NCBI GenBank assembly: GCA_964545415.1
Contig: CAZJFP010000028.1
Location: 1-9,737, forward strand
DNA length: 9,737 bases
Direction: 5' to 3'
Origin: CAJBLF01 sp964545415
GTDB taxonomy: Bacteria > Patescibacteriota > Gracilibacteria > Absconditabacterales > Absconditicoccaceae
Below, in pieces: positions 1 through 7,149 of the stretch (position 1 is the stretch's first letter; every line of letters begins with the position of its first letter). The notes under the pieces are model-generated. The model was not told the DNA's origin. It was given only the letters and a program-made list of their open reading frames with translations, and did not search any database. The position numbers and the translations under genes were made by a program.

Positions 1-287
1 AGAATACAGAATACAGAATACAGAATACAGAATACAGAATACAGAATACAGAATATAGAATATAGAATACAGAATATAGAATATAGAATACAGAATATAG
101 AATATATAATACAGAATATAGAATACAGAATACAGAATATAGAATACAGAATATAGAATATAGAATATAGAATATAGAATACAGAATATAGAATATAGAA
201 TATAGAATATAGAATATAGAATACAGAATACAGAATATAGAATACAGAATATAGAATACAGAATTCAGAATACAGAATGTAGAATGT
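1..287. repeat. Heptamer tandem array, 41 copies of AGAATAC/AGAATAT
   Basis: The array reads as 41 consecutive 7-bp units with no insertion or deletion (41 x 7 = 287). The first seven units are AGAATAC; later ones mix AGAATAC and AGAATAT. Single-base variants are ATAATAC (106-112), AGAATTC (260-266) and two AGAATGT at the right edge (274-287). The array touches the window start and may extend further left. Where the last base is T, TAG stops appear in one frame, so it is not a plausible coding repeat under code 25. It ends about 39 bp before the start codon of the pilin-like gene. Function unknown; a slipped-strand (satellite-like) array is the simplest reading. Confidence 0.95.
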
Positions 288-294
288 AAAAATA

Positions 295-302
295 TATACA
301 AT
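295..302 (+). promoter_or_regulatory. Possible -10 element of the pilin-like gene
   Basis: An AT-rich stretch just after the heptamer array contains overlapping TATACA/TACAAT hexamers, 24 bp before the ATG at 326. No matching -35 is visible; the corresponding position lies inside the repeat array. Tentative. Confidence 0.25.
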
Positions 303-325
303 TTAGAAATTAAAAATTTAGAAAC

Positions 326-1267
326 ATGAATTTTATCAAGAAAGCAATACTTACGATTACGTTGGTTATTGTTGGCTGAGGGGCTGCATTTGCTGCCGCT
401 CCATCGTTCCAATCCAATTTTGCTGACTATCTTACGGATGAGACTCCTGATAGATATGGAAGGGTAGAGACTGTTTTTAATATCTGTATCGATAGAAATC
501 TTACGTTGATGCAGAATGTTAGGAATCTGTTCTATCCGAATCCTACTGCCGTGAGTTCCGAATGCTGATGAGATCAATGATGACAGTTGCGGGTACTTAT
601 CAGAGCAGTAGCTTTTATCGTCTTGTTCATTTTTTTGGTAGTCGCGGGTATCAATCTCATCATCAAAGCCAAAGAGCCCGATGGAGCCAAAAAAGCTTTT
701 ACAAGCCTTATCTATATTCTTTATGGTGCATTTCTTGTCTTTGGTGTGACGCGGATATTGTGAACCGTCTTGAATATCGGTGATGTTAAAGGTAGTGGTG
801 AGCTCGTGTCCGCAGTCCAGAATAAATTATTTCTTCAGATATTATCGTTTTTCAAAGTACTTGCTTTCTTTGCTGCTATCATCATGCTTGTTGTCTCTGG
901 TTTCAGGATGATGTCGGCGATGGACAAATCTGATAAAGTCAAAATCGCACAGAAGTGAGCTATCAATGTAGTTATCGCTTTGGTCCTTATCAAGGTAATC
1001 GACTATCTCTTTTATATTGCTCAGACGCCTGCTTTCGGTGCGAAAGCAGCAGATCTTATAGTGAATGTCGCTATCACGCTTGGATGGGTTCTCGGTGCGC
1101 TTTTTGTTCTTGCGTTGTTCTATGCCGGCTATTTGTTGATTGTTTCTTCTGGTAAGGAAGATGCTATGAAAAAAGCCAAATCTATCATAGTAAATATTTT
1201 CATTGTAGCAGTGGTGATATTTCTCTTCCTGCTCATCGTTTACCAGGTTTTCAATGAATTTGCATAA
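326..1267 (+). CDS. Membrane protein with three tandem TrbC/VirB2-pilin-like units
   Basis: 313 aa when UGA is read as Gly. Seven in-frame UGA codons occur at 377, 566, 569, 578, 581, 761 and 956, and the stop is TAA. Residues 1-24 look like a signal peptide (Lys-Lys, hydrophobic core, then AFAAA). A polar stretch of about 65 residues follows, with Cys54 and Cys80 that could form a disulfide. Residues 93-310 then hold three similar units, each a hydrophobic helix, a short basic/acidic loop with Lys-rich residues, and a second helix. The loops begin near AGINLIIKAKEPDGAKKA (107), SGFRMMSAMDKSDKVKIA (191) and AGYLLIVSSGKEDAMKKA (267). This helix-charged loop-helix pattern resembles TrbC/VirB2 conjugative pilins, which normally carry a single unit. 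A surface or secretion role is inferred from that resemblance only. The ATG at 326 gives the signal peptide and lies downstream of the array. No Shine-Dalgarno is visible. Confidence 0.85.
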
Positions 1268-1289
1268 TTAGACAAATGAGATTGATGTA

Positions 1290-1366
1290 GACAGGATAGA
1301 TTGTTTATTTCTTCCACATACCATCTATCCCGTCTCCAATTACTATACTATTTTCTGTTTTTTTTT
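1290..1366 (+). terminator. Possible terminator after the pilin-like gene
   Basis: Inverted arms at 1290-1300 and 1324-1334 (GACAGGATAGA / TCTATCCCGTC, one mismatch) enclose a 23-nt loop. The T-rich run comes only at 1351-1366, so the spacing is poor for an intrinsic terminator. Confidence 0.3.
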
Positions 1367-1368
1367 GC

Positions 1369-1396
1369 TTGAAATTGGTGTCTAAAATGCTATAAG
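1369..1396 (+). promoter_or_regulatory. Candidate promoter of tRNA-Arg
   Basis: TTGAAA (1369-1374), a 16-bp spacer, and TATAAG (1391-1396) with a TG two bases upstream (extended -10). It lies 64 bp before the tRNA. The same -35 and spacer recur before tRNA-Asn and trpS. Confidence 0.5.
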
Positions 1397-1460
1397 CGTA
1401 CTCGTAGGCCCGAGGAGGGACTGTTTTTTTTGCTCTTCAGTAGAAAAAATAGCTTGTTTT

Positions 1461-1533
1461 GCTCCCGTAGTTCAATTGGATAGAACGACTCTCTCCTAAG
1501 GAGTAAACACAGGTTCGACTCCTGTCGGGGGTA
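1461..1533 (+). tRNA. tRNA-Arg (anticodon CCU)
   Basis: The full cloverleaf can be drawn. The acceptor GCTCCCG pairs with CGGGGGT using two G-T wobbles. The D-stem is GTTC/GAAC. The anticodon stem ACTCT/GGAGT encloses CTCCTAA, giving anticodon CCT. The T-arm is ACAGG-TTCGACT-CCTGT and the discriminator is A. No CCA is encoded. It reads AGG codons. It lies alone, away from the main tRNA cluster, just before the rpsO leader. Confidence 0.95.
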
Positions 1534-1537
1534 AATG

Positions 1538-1719
1538 CTCATGCACAGCATGAGAATGCTAAATGCTAAGTGTTGAATGCTAAATAAAAAAAATTACTTA
1601 ACACTTAGAACTTATCACTTAACACTCTGCTGGAAAACAGCAGTCAAGGCATTGCCGAATACGGCTAATCACTGTCGGCTTTGGTTTGGAACTTTTTATT
1701 TCTTTATCTCATTTTTATT
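1538..1719 (+). promoter_or_regulatory. Structured, repeat-rich leader of rpsO
   Basis: This gene-free stretch holds several hairpins: CTCATGC-ACA-GCATGAG (1538-1554), CTAAGTGTT paired with AACACTTAG (1566-1574 and 1600-1608), CTGCTG-GAAAA-CAGCAG (1627-1643) and GCCG-AATA-CGGC (1654-1665). GCCGA at 1654-1658 can instead pair with TCGGC at 1675-1679, and CAGT (1641-1644) with ACTG (1671-1674), so two mutually exclusive folds exist just before the gene. Direct repeats of AATGCTAA lie at the left. Many bacteria autoregulate S15 through its mRNA leader, so a regulatory role is reasonable but unproven here. Part of it could be tRNA-Arg trailer processing signals. Confidence 0.4.
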
Positions 1720-1986
1720 ATGTCAAAAAAAGTAACAAAAGCTGCTGAAACTGAGTCATTCAAACTTCATGACCATGACACAGGATCTGTAGAAGTACAA
1801 ATCGGTATCCTCACTGATGAGATCACCGAATTACAAGGTCATCTCGCTGCTCATAAGAAGGATTTTGATGCAAAAAGATCTTTGCTCAAGAAAGTTGCGA
1901 GAAGAAGAGCATTCCTCAAGTATTTGAAATCTAAAAAGTTGGCTACGTACAACAAGATATCAAAATCAGTGAATGTGAAGGTGTAA
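1720..1986 (+). CDS. rpsO: 30S ribosomal protein S15
   Basis: 88 aa, the usual length for bacterial S15. This primary 16S rRNA-binding protein binds the central-domain three-way junction and nucleates platform assembly with S6/S18. Family hallmarks are visible: the HDHDTGSVEVQIGILTDEI stretch (residues 17-35; bacterial S15 has a similar DTGSxEVQ motif), the LxxHKKDF segment, and the C-terminal RRRAFLKYLK helix. The ATG at 1720 is preferred over an in-frame ATG at 1681 because the extra 13 hydrophobic residues are absent from S15 proteins and would lie within the structured leader. It contains no UGA codons (only three Gly). rpsA follows 84 bp downstream on the same strand. Confidence 0.97.
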   Translation: MSKKVTKAAETESFKLHDHDTGSVEVQIGILTDEITELQGHLAAHKKDFDAKRSLLKKVARRRAFLKYLKSKKLATYNKISKSVNVKV

Positions 1987-2070
1987 ACCTAACGCTCAAA
2001 CGCTGAAACGTTCAAACGTTGAAGCGATGTATTGAAGCGTATTTTTATTTTTTAACGTTTTATATTACTA

Positions 2071-3498
2071 ATGGCTAATGTAACAATTACAGAACAATTG
2101 CGTTCTGGTCAAATAGCTATACCTGTCATCAAAGAAGGACAGAAAGTCAAAGGAATCGTACTCAAAGTCATCGAAAACGGTATTTTGGTGGATTGCGACA
2201 ATAATGCATTCACTGGAGTCATTTTATCAAAAGAAGTGAAAGAACTCGAAAGATCAGGATACGAACTTGATCCAGGAAGAGAAATCGAGCTTGAGATCGT
2301 AAATACCAATATCAGACATGAAGACGGACATTACATCGTTTCTATCACCAAATTGCTGCAATACGATGTATGGAAATCTATTATGAAGAAATTTGAAGCT
2401 GATGATGTGATCACTGTCATCCCTACTGAAGCAAATCTCGGAGGTTTGTTGGTCGATATGCATGGTATCAAATGATTCGTTCCATTATCTCAACTCGCTC
2501 CTATCCATTATCCTAGAGTAGAGGATGGAGATCAGGAGATTATCTTCGAAAAGCTTTTGGATCTTATCGGTAAAGAACTCAAAGTAAGGATCATCAATAT
2601 CGATGAGGATGAAAAGAGAATTGTTCTTTCAGAAAGAGAAGCATTGAAAGAAGAAAGAGAAAATATCCTCAAGGATCTCGAAGTCGGAAAAGTCTATGAT
2701 GGAGTGGTCAGTGGATTATCTTCTTATGGATTATTCGTCACGATCGGAGGAACAGTTGAAGGATTGGTTCATATTTCCGAAATCACCTACGGACATGTCA
2801 ACAATATTGAGAAGCTTTGACATATCGGAGATAAGATAAGCGTTAAGGTCATCGGTCTTGAAAACGGAAAGATATCCTTATCTAGCAAGAAGTTGAAAGA
2901 CGATCCGCGGACAGCATTGCCAAAACAATACAAAGTCGGCGATATCATCGAAGGTGAAGTCATCAGATTCGTTCCATACGGAGTGTTCGTGAGAGTATTC
3001 CAGGATATCAACGGTTTGGTGCATTTGAGTGAGCTTTCACAGAAGTCTATCCAGAATCCTAACGAAGTTGTAAAAATTGGACAAACTGTTAAGACCAAGA
3101 TTATATTGCTCGATCCTAAAAATAGAAAAATCGGTTTGAGTATGAAAGGAATGGGTGAAGAAAAGACATCTGTAGAAGAGAAGCCTGTCGTAAAAAATCC
3201 AGCTGTTGCTCCAAAAGCTACAGAAGAGGAAATAACTCCAGTACAGGAAGAAGAAAAACCAGCGAAGAAATTTGAAGGTAAGGGACTTGCGGGAGTAGTA
3301 AAGAAGCTTTCTGAAGAGAAACTTGAGGATAAAGCCAAGAGAATCACTGAAAAATTAGAGCAAAACCCTGACAAAAAAGATAAGGTCATTGAAAAGGAAA
3401 AGAAAACCGCTGTCAAGAAAACTACCAAGAAATCAGCTGAAGATACAGAGGAAAAATCTACAAAAAAACCTGTAGCGAAAAAAACCACCAAGAAATAA
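2071..3498 (+). CDS. rpsA: 30S ribosomal protein S1 (four S1 domains)
   Basis: 475 aa with two UGA codons read as Gly, at 2473 and 2818. S1 helps the 30S subunit bind and unfold mRNA through OB-fold S1 domains. Four are visible at about residues 23-92, 106-187, 204-275 and 288-360. Domains 3 and 4 carry the classic pattern G-x-V-x(5)-YG-(L/V)-F-V followed by EGLVHISE or NGLVHLSE. The UGA at 2473 falls in IKGFVPLSQL, where S1 domains have a conserved Gly before F-V-P. After residue 360 comes a charged, low-complexity tail rich in Lys, Glu, Thr and Ala, ending in repeated KKTTKK-like segments; it is probably disordered and may bind RNA. Four domains is fewer than the six of E. coli. No Shine-Dalgarno precedes the ATG. 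Confidence 0.95.
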
Positions 3499-3518
3499 TC
3501 AACTATTTCTGATAAAAG

Positions 3519-3572
3519 ATACCGTATTCTGTCTCCCGTCACGGCGGGCAGGCCGGATTGCGGTATTTTTTT
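3519..3572 (+). terminator. Intrinsic terminator after rpsA
   Basis: The outer stem ATACCG (3519-3524) / CGGTAT (3561-3566) encloses a GC-rich inner hairpin (CCCG...CGGG, about 3534-3548). A run of Ts follows at 3566-3572. The GC-rich insert stands out against AT-rich surroundings. Confidence 0.75.
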
Positions 3573-3579
3573 AATTCAT

Positions 3580-3607
3580 TTGCTTTTCAATGTTTTTTTT
3601 CTAAAAT
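3580..3607 (+). promoter_or_regulatory. Candidate promoter of the acyltransferase gene
   Basis: TTGCTT (3580-3585), a 16-bp T-rich spacer, and TAAAAT (3602-3607). It follows the rpsA terminator and leaves an A-rich leader of roughly 35 nt before the ATG at 3648. Confidence 0.45.
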
Positions 3608-3647
3608 GTCAATTCAAACATAAAAAACAAACAAAAAAAATAAAAAT

Positions 3648-4709
3648 ATGGGAAAAATCGACTATTTTGATTTAGTAAGTATGATCATAGAAGATCAGCT
3701 TGCATTGGATGTGTTCCTGAAATTGTGTGGTGTTGATCAAGATGCTGCAGAGATGGAATTGCAAACATTGATTCCTGTAGCATACACGTTTACCAAAGAA
3801 GAAAAACCTATTTATTTCTTTAAACATTCTGATTATCCTAATTTGGGGCAGCTCTTTCATTGGACTAAAATGTATGCTTTTGCTCATGGAGGATCGCCTT
3901 ATAATGATGGTGCACTCTCTGAATATGATATCCGTAAGGAGTATCCTTATATTCAGGCTGCAGTATATGATAGCGATAAGAAGATGTTTATTACAGGATT
4001 ACGGTTTCTTTCTTTGTCCAGCGTGCCATCTTTTGAATTCAGCGCAATGCATTCCTTATTTGTTCCTACTGATGCGTTTGTAGCAAGACATATGCACAAT
4101 AGCATTGAGATTGGACAAACGTTTATTACACCTAATACCATCGGTGGTAATTATCTATTTAGCATCATGTCTGCTGTAATTGCAGCTCATAAAGATGCTC
4201 GTTATCTGTGCGGTAAACCAACTATCGAAGGAAGAATCCCTGATGTCAGCAAGGAAATTATCTCAGCTTTTGCATATGATGCATTTAATCCTTCTGAAGT
4301 CCATGAATTCAATCCTTCTGGTGAACCATTCTTTTCGGTAGTTGAAGGTATAGTTCAACCTTCATTACGATCTCTTGCTGATATTGTACATCAGTATAAT
4401 GTTGATGTTCGTGGTATTCGTTCAGAACTTCAATTTGATCCTGATATGTCTGTACAGATCAAACGTAAAATAACCGAAAAACTCCTTGTTCATTATGGTG
4501 GTTCTTTGCCGCCTATGTTCAAATTCTATTCTGTTCTTACAGAAGAAAAAGGTATGATTTGCCTTGGTGCTTCTGTGGTCAATCCGGTATATACTAATAG
4601 TGCATGGGAATTTCCTATCCTCTTGGATAAGACAAAAATCGTTTCAAATTATAAACGATTGGTCGATCATTATACGGAATATTTTAAGGACAGAACAGTA
4701 TCTTATTAA
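3648..4709 (+). CDS. Putative GNAT-fold acyltransferase, OlsB/hemolysin-like
   Basis: 353 aa with no UGA codon although it has 19 Gly. Residues 97-190 resemble the core of the OlsB/GlsB-type N-acyltransferases. A beta strand (YIQAAVYDSD, then a turn and ITGLRF) leads to SIEIGQTFITP (152-162), like the 'E-x-G/S-R-x-x-V-x-P' core strand. IGGNYLFSIMSAVIAAH (165-181) is like the helix after the acyl-donor site, and ARYLCGKPTIEG (184-195) like the 'yLfG.vSi' strand. Near the C-terminus, SLPPMFKFYSVL (286-297) and GASVVNP...FPILLD (307-327) match the 'lPpLLkgYlrlGa...p..D' part of that family. OlsB-type enzymes acylate the amine of ornithine or glycine to make aminolipids. The true substrate here is unknown. 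The gene stands alone between two terminators and converges on the pseudouridine synthase gene. Confidence 0.6.
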   Translation: MGKIDYFDLVSMIIEDQLALDVFLKLCGVDQDAAEMELQTLIPVAYTFTKEEKPIYFFKHSDYPNLGQLFHWTKMYAFAHGGSPYNDGALSEYDIRKEYPYIQAAVYDSDKKMFITGLRFLSLSSVPSFEFSAMHSLFVPTDAFVARHMHNSIEIGQTFITPNTIGGNYLFSIMSAVIAAHKDARYLCGKPTIEGRIPDVSKEIISAFAYDAFNPSEVHEFNPSGEPFFSVVEGIVQPSLRSLADIVHQYNVDVRGIRSELQFDPDMSVQIKRKITEKLLVHYGGSLPPMFKFYSVLTEEKGMICLGASVVNPVYTNSAWEFPILLDKTKIVSNYKRLVDHYTEYFKDRTVSY

Positions 4710-4721
4710 TGTTTCTTTCAT

Positions 4722-4755
4722 AAAAAACCTCAAGTGTTTGTTCTTGGGGTTTTTC
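4722..4755. terminator. Bidirectional terminator between convergent genes
   Basis: AAAAACCTCAAG - TGTTTGTT - CTTGGGGTTTTT forms a strong hairpin with one wobble pair. The A-run on the left and T-run on the right let it work in both directions. It serves the acyltransferase gene (+) and the pseudouridine synthase gene (-). Confidence 0.8.
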
Positions 4756-4762
4756 TTATGGA

Positions 4763-5659
4763 TTAGATGTGTATCTCAATCAATTCATTGTCTGGATCTC
4801 TGAATGTCAGTTTGTATGCGGTCAATTGCATCGGCTCTTTTGTCTCTGGATCACCATAGAGATAATCTCCGATGATGGGTAATCCGTGATGTGAGAGATG
4901 ATATCTGATCTGGTGCGTGCGGCCTGTGAGAATTTCCAGTAGAAGGTGATAGGTAGAAGGTAGAAGGCGATCTTCCTTTATATCAAGTATTTTTGTTATT
5001 CCTATTTTTGGCATGGTGTGCGGTAATTTCGCTTTAACGACTTCTTCTATGATATAAGGAAACTCTTTGATTCATTCGATGAATGTTTTTCCTTCCGGTG
5101 TCACTTCACAAGTCGCTCTATAAAATTTTTTTAGCTCTGTGCCTTCTTTTCTTTGTATGCTTTCACTTTCTGATTTTGCCTGAAATAATTTTTTGAAATG
5201 CTGCAATCCTTTTTCTGTCTTTGCGACGATCATGAGTCCGTCCGTGTTTTTGTCGAGCCTGTGAAGGAGTCCTGCTCTGATGAAATTCCCGATAGAAGGT
5301 AGATTTTTGTAGGTATGATAGAGAAATCCAACTACCGAAGGCTCATGAATGTCTCGTACGGTTTTTGGATGTGAAAGCACTCATTTCGGCTTATTGATCA
5401 CGAGATAGTCCTCCTTTTCTAGAACGATAGGGATGTTGATATCAGGCGCCTCGTCTAGTAAAACAGGGGAGAGATATCTGCTTACATCATCTATCGCTAT
5501 CTGATCGTTCTGTTTCAATTGATAGGATTTTTTCACTATTTTCCCGTTGACGTGTACGCCTCATCTTTCGATGATATGATGAAAAAAACTTCTGGAATAC
5601 GAAAATTGCTTGCTCAATCGCGTATCTATCCTTTCTCCTGAACCTTCATATACGAGCAT
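4763..5659 (-). CDS. RluA-family rRNA/tRNA pseudouridine synthase (RluD/RluC-like)
   Basis: 298 aa with UGA read as Gly at residues 33, 93 and 196 (plus-strand 5561-5563, 5381-5383 and 5072-5074). It converts specific uridines in structured RNA, usually 23S rRNA, to pseudouridine. Residues about 11-70 form an S4-like RNA-binding domain (TRLSKQF...RGGVHVNGKIV). The catalytic motif GLLHRLDKNTDGLMIVAK (130-147) holds the nucleophilic Asp136. The C-terminal motif LTGRTHQIRYHLSHHGLPI and the following GDYLYG also match RluA-family signatures. UGA-Gly93 sits in NKPKGV, where the family has 'KPaG'. The ATG at 5659 starts just before the S4 domain; an upstream in-frame TAA at 5687-5689 limits extension. 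Whether it modifies RluD or RluC sites cannot be told from sequence. Confidence 0.92.
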
Positions 5660-5757
5660 TTCGTAGGTTGTGTCTGATAAATATCGTTACTGTATAATTT
5701 TTTCCTGAAAAAACAAGGGTATTTGGCGGTTATTACTCCAAAAACGCACCTTAAAAT

Positions 5758-5785
5758 TTGCAAAATCCGCAAAAAAGAATACAAT
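5758..5785 (+). promoter_or_regulatory. Candidate promoter of the Pro/Gln-rich protein gene
   Basis: TTGCAA (5758-5763), a 16-bp spacer, and TACAAT (5780-5785). It lies 32 bp before the ATG at 5818, in the divergent gap between this gene and the pseudouridine synthase gene. Confidence 0.45.
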
Positions 5786-5817
5786 TAGCTATGGTTTTTA
5801 TATTCTAATCTCTTTCG

Positions 5818-6351
5818 ATGGAACCGAATCAAGTATCTCCATCTCCAGAAACTACATGAATTCCTCAAGGTATTCCTACATGAGTGTTTGTCCCAAACAA
5901 TCAAGTTCCTGTACAAACTACTCAGCCTGTTGCACCTGTTCAGACTCAAATACCTGTTGAACAAACTTCTGCGGCGCAACCTGCTCCAGTTGTTACTCCA
6001 GCGCAACCTTCTCAACCAGGTGCTTTGGAAAAATTCTTCACTAGATTGGCAAGATTTCTTGCTAAGATAACAGGTCAGCCTGATCCTATTACCTGAGCTC
6101 CTAATACCTCGGAAGCCGCTAAAAAAACAGAAAATATCGTCGGTAAAGTTTGGAATGCTGCGAACAAGGTTGTAGAAAAGACTACTGATGTAGCATCCAA
6201 AGCAACCAATGTTGTTGTTCAGGCTACTGAAAAAATCCAACAGGTCGTTCCTCCTCCAACAGCACCGCAACAACCGGCTGCTCCAGCCACTGAACAAATG
6301 CCGGCTGCTCAGTCTACACCAGTCCAACAGCCAACTCCACCAACAACATAA
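5818..6351 (+). CDS. Pro/Gln/Ala-rich protein with helical centre, unknown function
   Basis: 177 aa with UGA read as Gly at 5857, 5881 and 6094. I do not recognise a family. Residues 1-67 are low complexity, rich in Pro, Gln, Val and Thr. Residues 68-87 (GALEKFFTRLARFLAKITGQ) look like a basic amphipathic helix. Residues 98-142 form a second helical stretch with Ala/Lys/Val/Thr spacing (ending ATEKIQQVV) that could be amphipathic or coiled. The last 35 residues are again Pro/Gln/Ala-rich. There is no signal peptide or clear membrane segment. A flexible linker or membrane-surface protein would fit, but this is inference. The reading frame is supported by Gly at each UGA, a candidate promoter and a terminator right after the TAA. 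Confidence 0.75.
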
Positions 6352-6380
6352 TCTTATATCCTATATACTTTCTTTTACGA

Positions 6381-6410
6381 AAAAACTGAGTGATAAACTC
6401 AGCTTTTTTT
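6381..6410. terminator. Terminator shared by the Pro/Gln-rich gene and the trpS operon
   Basis: Stem CTGAGT (6386-6391) / ACTCAG (6397-6402) with loop GATAA. As runs lie on the left and Ts on the right (6404-6410), so it can act in both directions. It is placed between convergent genes. Confidence 0.7.
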
Positions 6411-6415
6411 ATATA

Positions 6416-6601
6416 TTATTCTTGTTTCAATAATTCTTTTATCAACGGATCTATCTCATCCATAAATTCCTTATCCTTATCAAGGCCATTTTCTTGGATG
6501 ACTTGCATTACTCGATCGGCTCTCTTTTTTTTGTCTTTGATGTTTTTCAATTCTTTTACATCCAATATGTTGAGATCTACTGATTGATCTTGTTGTGTCA
6601 T
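6416..6601 (-). CDS. 61-aa charged helical protein, unknown function
   Basis: 61 aa, last gene of the trpS operon, with no UGA codons. It is rich in Lys, Asp and Glu (for example KELKNIKDKKKRADRV and ENGLDKDKEFMDEIDPL) and predicted mainly helical, with no Cys and no membrane segment. Its ATG overlaps the TAA of the hydrolase gene by one base (TAATG), a typical sign of translational coupling. That, with the terminator just beyond its stop, supports it as a real gene although it matches nothing I know. Confidence 0.65.
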   Translation of the reverse strand: MTQQDQSVDLNILDVKELKNIKDKKKRADRVMQVIQENGLDKDKEFMDEIDPLIKELLKQE

Positions 6602-7128
6602 TATGTCGCGTTATTATCTAAAATAATTTGTTTCAATGCTTTTATCTCTGGGTAATCATGTGTATCTCCTGGTAACTCCTTGCAGGTGAATGCTGGAGAG
6701 ATCGATCATAATTCTTTCGTTATCGTTGTATATCATCATGCAGGATCAGCAGTGTGCTGTATCCGTAATACTGGAGAAGTAAGCTCTTTGAGATATTGAT
6801 GGATAGGGAATGCATGCAGTTCTGTGAATCCGAGCGGGAATCCTATGAAGATGGATTGTTTGATGAATATCTCTTTTTCTACTATCGCTTTGAGTCCTAA
6901 CAGACATCATAACGATTTACAGAAGAGGATGATGCTTCCTTTCACAGTCTTCAGATATTCACAGAGTTTTTCACATTCATACTCGAAATCCATATTTCAT
7001 CAGGTATCTCGATGATGATAAAAATGGATATGTGTCGTATCATAAAAGGGGAGGAGCTCTTTGTTCACTTCCTGTATCCGATCTTTATTGTGTATGCTGT
7101 TGCCTCAGAGGAGTACGAGCGTGGCCAT
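6601..7128 (-). CDS. Small alpha/beta hydrolase-like protein
   Basis: 175 aa, visible only when UGA is read as Gly. There are seven such codons, at residues 8, 43, 44, 74, 131, 132 and 141. It opens with the strand MATLVLLGGNS. The nucleophile elbow is SIILFCKSLGC (65-75) with Ser72, and its essential Gly74 is a UGA codon (plus-strand 6907-6909). A strand ending LRIQHTADPAGG supplies Asp128, and PGDTHDY supplies His157, so a full Ser-Asp-His triad can be proposed. The first elbow position is Cys rather than the usual Gly (C-K-S-L-G). Size and order fit small, lid-less esterase or dienelactone-hydrolase-like folds; the substrate is unknown. It starts 21 bp after the 69-aa gene and overlaps the 61-aa gene by one base. 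The ATG at 7128 is the first start that includes the N-terminal strand. Confidence 0.75.
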
Positions 7129-7149
7129 GAGAAGAAAAAATGATAAAAC

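Noticed and set aside
1..287. CRISPR array
   Set aside because: The unit is 7 bp with no spacers; it is a simple tandem repeat.
326..1267. A pseudogene broken by many stop codons
   Set aside because: All interruptions are TGA and none is TAA, TAG or a frameshift; reading them as Gly gives one coherent membrane protein.
1681..1719. Upstream ATG adding 13 residues to S15
   Set aside because: The added residues are hydrophobic and foreign to S15, and the standard MSKK start follows at 1720.
2787..3542. 251-codon open frame on the minus strand
   Set aside because: It is fully antisense to the clear S1 coding sequence and its Phe/Ser-rich product is what the reverse complement of a Lys/Glu-rich gene gives.
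5785..6327. 180-codon open frame on the minus strand
   Set aside because: Antisense to the Pro/Gln-rich gene; the Ser/Arg/Leu-rich product has no domain, and the plus frame has a promoter, fitting UGA-Gly positions and a terminator.
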